This document shows, piece by piece, positions 58,037 through 64,000 of a stretch of DNA of 64,000 nt; position 1 is the stretch's first letter; each line of letters begins with the position of its first letter. The DNA lies in NCBI GenBank assembly GCA_018343915.1, contig JABRWF010000007.1, positions 4,067,397-4,131,396 on the forward strand, read 5' to 3'. Under the pieces are notes generated by a model that saw only the letters and a list, made by a program, of their open reading frames with translations, was not told where the DNA came from and ran no database searches. A program made the translations under genes and the position numbers. Origin of the DNA: Agroathelia rolfsii. Lineage: Eukaryota; Basidiomycota; Agaricomycetes; Amylocorticiales; Amylocorticiaceae.

Positions 58037-59039
58037 TGTTATGAGTTGGACATTTTTTGCATTTTCTTTATGTACCTATACATATTTTTATTGTATTTTT
58101 ACGATTTTTATTGACTGAGATATAGACAAAATACCTTGCAGGCAACATCTTGACATGTGTGTGACTAGCTGTGTTAGCCCCACGTGACAGGAGTGCTCAT
58201 GACAAGAGTATATTAGGAAGGCGGAGTCTAGATCATTCCTTTTCATCAAAAGGTCTAGACTCAGGAACCAGGGTCATTCCAATCACTGTGCAATTACTAA
58301 GGAGTACTAGACTCATCATTTCGATTGGTTGCTCATCAGACTTAGGCACAAAGCACTGCCCCTGCATTTTACATGTTCCTGCTTACAAACCCCAGCTGCA
58401 CACAGACCATCAAGGCTGCGTATGGGCCCTTCCATTTATGTATAAATACAAGCATGTAACCCTTACCTGAACCTTAGCTTTGACCTTCTTGCCTTCAGGT
58501 AAGGGCACTCTCCTTTGTATTTATATATTTACTAATATATCTCACCTTCAGGCTTGTTCTTCCTAGCCCACCCTTTCCCCTCTCTCTCTCTCCCCTATCT
58601 ATTTAGTATAAGGCCTTAACAGTATCTAAGTAGTACACGTAGGCCCTAGTACCAGAGGGCAGTTTGAGTTATAAGTCCTCAATACAAGAGGCATTGCACG
58701 TGATAAGAAGTCCTATTCACTTAGGCCAGGACAGTAAAAAGACCCTGTGAACATTTGTAGACCACAGTGGGCTAAGCCGCCTACTTTGAGTAAGAAGCAC
58801 CTAAACTAGTATTTGACACAAAGCGAGTAACACGGGAAGACACACGTCTAGAGTACCGATACACAAGCCTAGTAAAGTACTGGATTAAGTGCACTATTAC
58901 AAAAGGGTAGCAATAGGAGTACGTAGGTGTTCGTAATATATCCAACCTAGACATACACATAAAACCCGGCCTTACAACCCACCTCCGTACCTTACAGGGG
59001 GTTGTGTTTGTTGGATAGTCAAGTGTGTAAGCCTTGACA
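58037..59039 (+). repeat. LTR-2 solo LTR
   Basis: 1003 bp, complete ends, perfect target duplication CATTT at 58032-58036 and 59040-59044. Confidence 0.93.
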
Positions 59040-59044
59040 CATTT

Positions 59045-59607
59045 GGTGCCAAATTGTGCACGCGTGTTGGTGGTGCACTTGAGCGGCATTGGCGTTGGCG
59101 TTGACAAACATTGCACATGCAAGACAGCGGCGTCTGTCGATGATGGGGGCATGATGACGACAATGTATGAATGAACTTGACTGAGCGAGATGGCAGTGGC
59201 AGCGGTGGTGGGAAATAATGACAACAACAGCGATCACAACTAATCATGCACACGCTCAGTCATGCATGTGTTGTGCGAGCAATTACCGGTTGATATGGAT
59301 ATTGACAGCTGGTGATTCATTTGCTGTTACATGTACGAATTTGCGCAAAGTTATGCGCGCACAAATGTGGCAATCAAGCAGCATGGGCAGTGGTGATGTG
59401 TGTGCATGCCAATAGCGGCGATACACGTGCGGGTAGTTGTTTGTAAAAGACAGCTCATGCCTGCCTGCTCACACAATTCGACATGTAAATGCTTGTGTGT
59501 AATGCATGCATGATAGCCCTGCCAATGACGTATATAGCGCTAGTCTCTCTTCTTGTAAACAGTGTGCGCGTGGTGTTGCATGTGAGTCCTTCCAATGGTG
59601 CATGTAG
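59045..59607. other. Continuation of the TGCATG-rich host interval
   Basis: Same composition as 57444-58036, with GCATGCATG near 59500 and ATGTGTGTGCATGCC near 59395. No gene supported. Confidence 0.45.
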
Positions 59608-60011
59608 TGTTATGAGTTCACTAACTTTAGTCCAATTTTTCTTTTATTTTTCCTTTATTTTATCCCTTCTTTTTATTGATAGTTAAGTAGTACTACTTAG
59701 GTTAGAGTTTAGGTCATGTGATTTGTACATCACATGACCATTACTATATCAACCTCATTATGTATACCTGTAGACTTTAGACTGTTGTCTTTGTCTACAG
59801 GTGAGTAACCTATGTATTTCTACTTTACTTCAATTTAACTTTGTCTACAGTTCCCTTTTCAGCATCACTAAGAAGAAGCTAACCTAGAGAGGTAGCTAGC
59901 CCAGAGAGGTAGCTAGCCCAGAGAGGTAGCTAGGCCAGGTGGACAAGGAGTCCAGCCTTGAGGCCATCTTAGTGAGAGCATGAGTGGTGTTGGGAGGGGG
60001 ACCTCCTGACA
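59608..60011 (+). repeat. LTR-7 solo LTR
   Basis: 404 bp, TGTTATGAGTTCAC ... CCTCCTGACA, perfect target duplication TGTAG at 59603-59607 and 60012-60016. TATATC at 59745, R start AGACTGTTGT at 59779-59788 (34 bases), predicted R-U5 intron 59801-59850 (ACAG|GTGAGT ... TTTAACTTTGTCTACAG), again with the same bases (TTGTCTACAG) before donor and at acceptor. Confidence 0.85.
59886..59936 (+). repeat. Three 17-bp tandem repeats inside LTR-7
   Basis: AGAGAGGTAGCTAGCCC twice and AGAGAGGTAGCTAGGCC once, head to tail, in U5. Confidence 0.9.
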
Positions 60012-60605
60012 TGTAGCATGCTAAATCGCTGGTTGATTCGAGGTCAATGGCCGGTAGATGAGATTGAGGTGGGATGAGCACTTCTGCTCAATCTTGTTCA
60101 TGTGAGTGTCGGCGGCGTTTAGGGCAGCATTGAGGTAAAAGAAAGGTGGTGCTTGGTGACCAGAGGGTCCCTGCCTACTAGTTCTAGACATGGAGTTGCC
60201 AGAGAGAAATGAAAAGCCAGACATATTGTCAAAAGTAGTTGGAGTGAGTGAGAGAGTACCCAAGCATGAGGGCTGTATTGTGTGAGGTGCGCGGAAGAAT
60301 CCGGGAGCCCTGCTGCCAACTCAAGGCAGTGGCCGTGCACTTGTGTTTGGTCCACTACGGTCCATAGAAAATATATAAAAATGTGGGAAAAATCCTAGAA
60401 GGCCCTAGGCCTTAGGGGTAACGAAGTAGAGTGAAATGATGAGGACAAAGTGATTGTGCAAGGGGTTGCGCACATTTCCATGCCGAGCAACATCCCTGCA
60501 CTAAAATCACATCGATGGCACTAATCGACACCAACTGTGCCAATCACAACTTCTGGCAGTCACAAAGACATACCAGGCAAAGGAAAAGTGGTAAGACTGT
60601 TGTAA
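60012..60605 (-). pseudogene. Ty3-g remnant (LTR-7 family): leader and gag start
   Basis: Minus strand. The primer-binding site ACAACAGTCT (60603-60594) lies two bases from an LTR-7 end and is complementary to the LTR-7 R start AGACTGTTGT. A leader of about 230 bases follows, then a gag-like frame MDRSGPNTSARPLP near 60363, an in-frame TGA, and on through MSGFSFLSGNSMSRTSRQG to QPAI near 60021, where it stops. No domain beyond the N-terminus is present, so the assignment to Ty3 rests on the LTR arrangement. Confidence 0.55.
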
Positions 60606-60661
60606 TGTCAGGAGGTCTCCCTCCCAACACCACTCATGCTCTCACTAAGATGGCCTCAAGG
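60606..60661 (-). repeat. LTR-7 fragment, 5' LTR remnant of Ty3-g
   Basis: 56 bases, TGTCAGGAGGTCTCC, the reverse complement of the LTR-7 3' end; cut by LTR-2. Confidence 0.8.
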
Positions 60662-61678
60662 TGTTATGAGTTGGACATTTTTCGCCTTTTCTTTACGGAC
60701 ATGTACATATTTTTCTTGTATTTTTACGATTTTTATTAACTGAGATACGGACAAAATACCTTGCAGGCGACATCTTGACGCGCGTGTGACTGGCTGTGTT
60801 AGCCCCACGTGACAGGAGTGCTCGTGACAAGAGTATATTAGGAAGGCGGAGTCTAGACCATTCCTTTTCATCAAAAGGTCTAGACTCAGGAACCAGGGTC
60901 GTTCCGATCACTGTGCGATTACTAAGGAGTACTAGACTCATCATTCCGATCGGATGCTCATCGGACTTAGTCACAAAGCACTGCCCCTACATTCTAGTCA
61001 ATTCCGCTTACGAACCCTGCTGCGCACAGACCATCAAGGCTGCACACAGGCCCTTCACTTTATGTATAAATACAACCCTGTAGCCCCTACCTGAACTTTA
61101 GCTTCGACCTTTTTGCCTTCAGGTAAGGGCACCCCCCCACTTGTATGCTTATATAAAATACTAATATATTTTGCCTTCAGGCTTACTCATCCTAGCCCGT
61201 CATATCTCTCTTTCCCCCCCCCCCTTTTTCCTTATTAAGTGTAAAGCCTTAAGGGTAGCTTAGTAAGCATATACGTAGACCTTGATACAAGGAGGTCATA
61301 AGTCATAAAGTCCTCAATACACCAAGAGGCATTACGCGTGAAACAAGCCCTATTCATTTAGGCCTAGGCAATAATAAGTCCTAGCGAGTATTAGTAGATC
61401 ACGGAGGGCTAAGCCGCCTATCCTGAGTAAGAAACGATTAAAAGGATTATTAGACGCGAAGAGAGCACACGGGAAATCTTCGGATTGGAGTACCGACCGC
61501 AATCTTAGCATAGTAAACCTAGAGATCGTACTATTACAACTGGTAGCAACGGGAGCACGTGAGCACTCGGTTTAAATACCAAACTAGTAGCGGACATAAA
61601 ACCCGGCCTTACAGCCTGCCTGCGTGCCTTACAAGCAGGTTGTCCCTTTTGGTATTGTCAAGCGCGTAAGCCTTGACA
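60662..61678 (+). repeat. LTR-2 copy at a rearrangement joint
   Basis: 1017 bp, complete ends, CpG-rich and so probably young. The left flank CAAGG (in LTR-7) and right flank CTAAG (copia) do not match as a target duplication, and the LTR-7 does not continue on the right. Confidence 0.88.
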
Positions 61679-63390
61679 CTAAGTGATTAACCGAGGCAGT
61701 GGAGTTTGATTTTGATGACGAATTCATTTCTTCCAATTTTCCATTTTCGCTCACAGCATCACATGATTTTAGTTCACCAATTGATGCATTTGTTTCCGAC
61801 ATTCAGGGGTTTCCACGCACAGTTTGGGAAGCTAGGAACCATCCTGATTGGCCGAAATGGAAAGAGGCGATCACTGATGAACTCAATTGTCTTAAGTCAC
61901 ACAACTCGTGGATGATCGCCAATGCTCCCAAAGATGGCACAAATATTGTTGGATGCCGATGGGTATTTGTCATCAAATACGGTCCGGGAAATGAAATCAT
62001 CGGATATCGTGCCAGATTAGTAGCCCAAGGATTCACTCAATCAGATGGCGTGGATTATTATTCTGACAAAACATACGCCTCTGTAGTGAGATTGGAGTCC
62101 GCACGCATGCTGCTCACCATTGCCGCACAACGAAATTATTTTATTGAACAAGTCGACATCAAATCCGCTTATCTCTACGGCATTCTGGAGCCGAATGAGC
62201 GAATATACATGCGCGCACCACCAGGAGTTACCTTAAATGGCATGCAACCCAGTCAAGTTTTGAAACTCCAAGTTGCCTTATACGGATTAAAGCAAGCAGG
62301 CCAATGATGGTACAATGTTTTACGCTCAATTCTTACCAAATGGAGACTCACACGATGCGAGCACAATCACGCTGTGTTCACACATCATTTTGATGACGTG
62401 ATGGCCATTATATTTGTTCACATGGATGACATGATAATCATTGCTTCTATACAGAAGATTGTCGACGAGATCAAGGCTTTCCTCGCATCTAAGATATAGG
62501 TCGTCACCTTAGGACCAATCCATTAGTTATTAGGCATTGAAATTTGGCACAACATCCAACAGCAAATGATTGCTATCACGCAACGTGCATATATCAAGAA
62601 TATTATTCAGTGCTATGGATTCACCGATGTTAAGCTGCTCGCCATTCCTATAGACCTACAGATTAAGCTTTCAGCCGACGACTGCCCCACATCAGCCGAA
62701 GAAATTTCTGAGATGTCAAAGAAGCCGTACGCCTAAGCACTTGGCGCCTTATAATATGCTTCCGTCGCAACCAGGCTGGATATCACATACGCCTGTTTGC
62801 AACTTGCAAAATTCACTAAAAATCCAGGGTTGGCTCATTGGAATGTACTCAAGCATATCTACCAGTACCTAAAGGGGACAAAGAATTTGTGGCTTGTTTT
62901 GGGATGAACAGAAGAAGAAGCATTCCGTGGCTATGCCGATGCCGATGGCAACTCTACCAAAGGCCGATTTCCAATTTGCGGCTATATATTCATGCTCAAT
63001 GGAAGCGTCATTTCATGGTCTTCTAAACGGGCAAACCTAATCACGTTATCAACTGCCAAATCCGAATACATTGCCTTAACGCCTGCTGCAAAGGAAGCTT
63101 TATGGCTCAGGAGTCTATATGAGGAAATATTCCACACCAAACTTGGACAAATTCAATTGCATAGCAACAATCAGTTAGCGATTGCACTCGCGAAGGACAG
63201 TCAATACCATGCTCGAACCAAATATATTGACATATGGTATCATTTCATCAGATACCATATTGAGCATTGTAACGTTATTTTGACTTATTGCCCCACCGAA
63301 GACATGACAGCAGATATTCTGACGAAAGCGTTACCTAATATGAAACAGAAACATTTTGCAAATTCTATGGGATTACTTTATTTGGATTGA
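61679..63390 (+). pseudogene. Ty1/copia pol 3' part: reverse transcriptase and RNase H
   Basis: One frame throughout, 5'-truncated at the LTR-2 joint. RT from WEARNHPDWPKWKEAITDE, CRWVFVIKYG, VDIKSAYLYG (first catalytic Asp) and FVHMDDMIII (the xDD motif), then RNase H with ISWSSKRANLITLSTAKSEY and the family-typical end MTADILTKALPN ... FANSMGLLYLD. Stops include TGA at 62305-62307 (AGQ-stop-WY, Arg expected), TAG near 62497 and TAG near 62524, with others near 62734, 62749 and 62905. Gag, protease and integrase are missing. Confidence 0.92.
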
Positions 63391-63447
63391 GTTTTGTTTT
63401 CTATTTCAAATTTCACTTTTCTAACAAATCGTTTATTTGTGGGGGAG

Positions 63448-63820
63448 TGTTGAAATCACGAGCTTATCATGACGTGTCACAAATGTAACGAACGCCTGCT
63501 ATAGGTAAGTTTCCTTATTTGTTCTTCTACCGTATGTACAAGTTTTTCCTATCTCTTCATATTTCTACTGTACAACTTTCTCTTGCTCTCATATTTCACT
63601 GTCATGGCCACTTTACCAGAGATGAATTATTACGATTATTCAGTATTTTACATATATATAAGAACGATTTACATGTACTACAATCTACAGTGTCTCTTGT
63701 ATGTTTATTCGTCCTATCTGATTTAAATCCGACACTCCAGTGCTGCTCGATTCTCTCACGTCACGCGTTACCCGCTGGTATCATTCCCTTTTAGACAGAG
63801 CATATAGCAACTCTCTGGCA
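63448..63820 (+). repeat. Copia 3' LTR
   Basis: Follows the polypurine tract GTGGGGGAG (63439-63447). Begins TGTTGAAATC and probably ends CTCTCTGGCA. TATATATAAG near 63653. The right end is inferred from the TG...CA rule and from LTR-6 sequence starting just after it; the next five bases CTAAG equal those at 61679-61683. Confidence 0.65.
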
Positions 63821-63825
63821 CTAAG

Positions 63826-63925
63826 CCTAAGGGATTTAGGGGAAAGAGAGAGAGGGGGAGAGACAGGCTTTCACACCTTAAGAAAGAGCTCTGAAGACGA
63901 AGTTTTATTATGTTAGCTTTTTATC
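63826..63925 (-). repeat. LTR-6 fragment joined to the telomere
   Basis: GAAAGAGCTCTGAAGACGAAG and the following TTTTATTATGTTAGC match the reverse complement of LTR-6 R-U5 (compare 38209-38255). The match breaks at ATCTA, where telomere repeat begins. Confidence 0.75.
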
Positions 63926-64000
63926 TAGGGGGGTTAGGGGGTTAGGGGGTTAGGGGGTTAGGGGTTAGGGGGTTAGGGGGTTAGGGGGTTAGGGGGTTAG
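63926..64000 (+). repeat. Telomere, (TTAGGGGG)n
   Basis: About nine units with the G-rich strand toward the right end of the sequence. Variants: TAGGGGGG at the start and one 7-base TTAGGGG at 63958-63964. The same 8-base unit is known from Cryptococcus. The orientation proves a right chromosome end, not an internal block. Confidence 0.97.

Noticed and set aside
57834..58118. ORF of about 95 codons in the TGCATG-rich interval
   Set aside because: Its end runs into the LTR-2 inserted at 58037, several other frames are equally open, and no domain is recognisable.
3246..61083. Recurring short ORFs beginning MLAPRDRSARDKSILGRR and their reverse partners
   Set aside because: They occur only inside LTR-2, at the same place in every copy including reverse-complement ones, and overlap U3 promoter sequence. 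They are repeat-derived frames and not genes.
1..64000. CRISPR arrays, bacterial operons, prophage
   Set aside because: No regularly spaced short repeats with unique spacers. Introns, TATA-driven LTRs and a telomere show a eukaryotic chromosome end.

Overview
This window is the right end of a fungal chromosome. The last 75 bases are telomere repeat (TTAGGGGG)n with the G-rich strand running 5'->3' to the end of the sequence. The 8-base unit, the chromodomain Ty3/gypsy elements, the short GT-AG/GC-AG introns and a Crinkler-type (CRN) gene suggest a basidiomycete. A Rhizoctonia-like agaricomycete is my guess and is not proven. Almost everything between the genes is LTR retrotransposon. I recognise nine LTR types: LTR-1 (about 850 bp), LTR-2 (about 1.01 kb), LTR-3 (830 bp), LTR-4 (about 875 bp), LTR-5 (about 855 bp), LTR-6 (about 0.95-0.98 kb), LTR-7 (404 bp), LTR-8 (465 bp) and a copia LTR.

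Layout. Positions 1-46504 form one continuous stack of insertions inside insertions. From the inside outward: Ty3-e (18320-26669, +) lies in Ty3-d (13424-28977, +), which lies in Ty3-c (7350-31249, -), which lies in Ty3-b (4115-31854, -), which lies in Ty3-f (31855-38644, -). Ty3-f lies in turn in fragments of LTR-3, another LTR-3, LTR-2 and LTR-6, whose left halves are beyond the window. Solo LTRs are nested throughout. Most joints carry a 5-bp target duplication, exact or with one transition. A further element, Ty3-a (1-3186), sits in an LTR-2 that cuts Ty3-b. Positions 46505-50349 hold the only host gene I am sure of: a seven-exon CRN-like gene (47061-50138) with four tandem CRN N-terminal modules and a kinase-like C-terminus. 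Positions 50350-63925 are a looser mixture of solo LTRs, AT-rich non-coding DNA, a nearly intact Tc1/mariner element, a Ty3 remnant and a decayed Ty1/copia element. The telomere follows directly on a broken LTR-6.

How the parts work together. All Ty3 polyproteins here are decayed by transitions (CAA->TAA, CGA->TGA, CAG->TAG, TGG->TAG), but their cis-acting architecture is still readable and agrees across families. The TATA box lies 34-35 bases before the predicted RNA start. The first 10-11 bases of that RNA are complementary to the primer-binding site two bases after the 5' LTR, which indicates self-priming as in Tf1/sushi elements, and the pairing covaries between families. A twin motif in R-U5 looks like a small intron. 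Gag and Pol are joined by a -1 frameshift at G GGT TTT. One insertion (39220-40556) is a palindromic LTR product with U3 ends on both sides and a 5-bp target duplication. It is exactly what fold-back of self-priming strong-stop cDNA would give, and with the CRN gene it is the most interesting object in the window.
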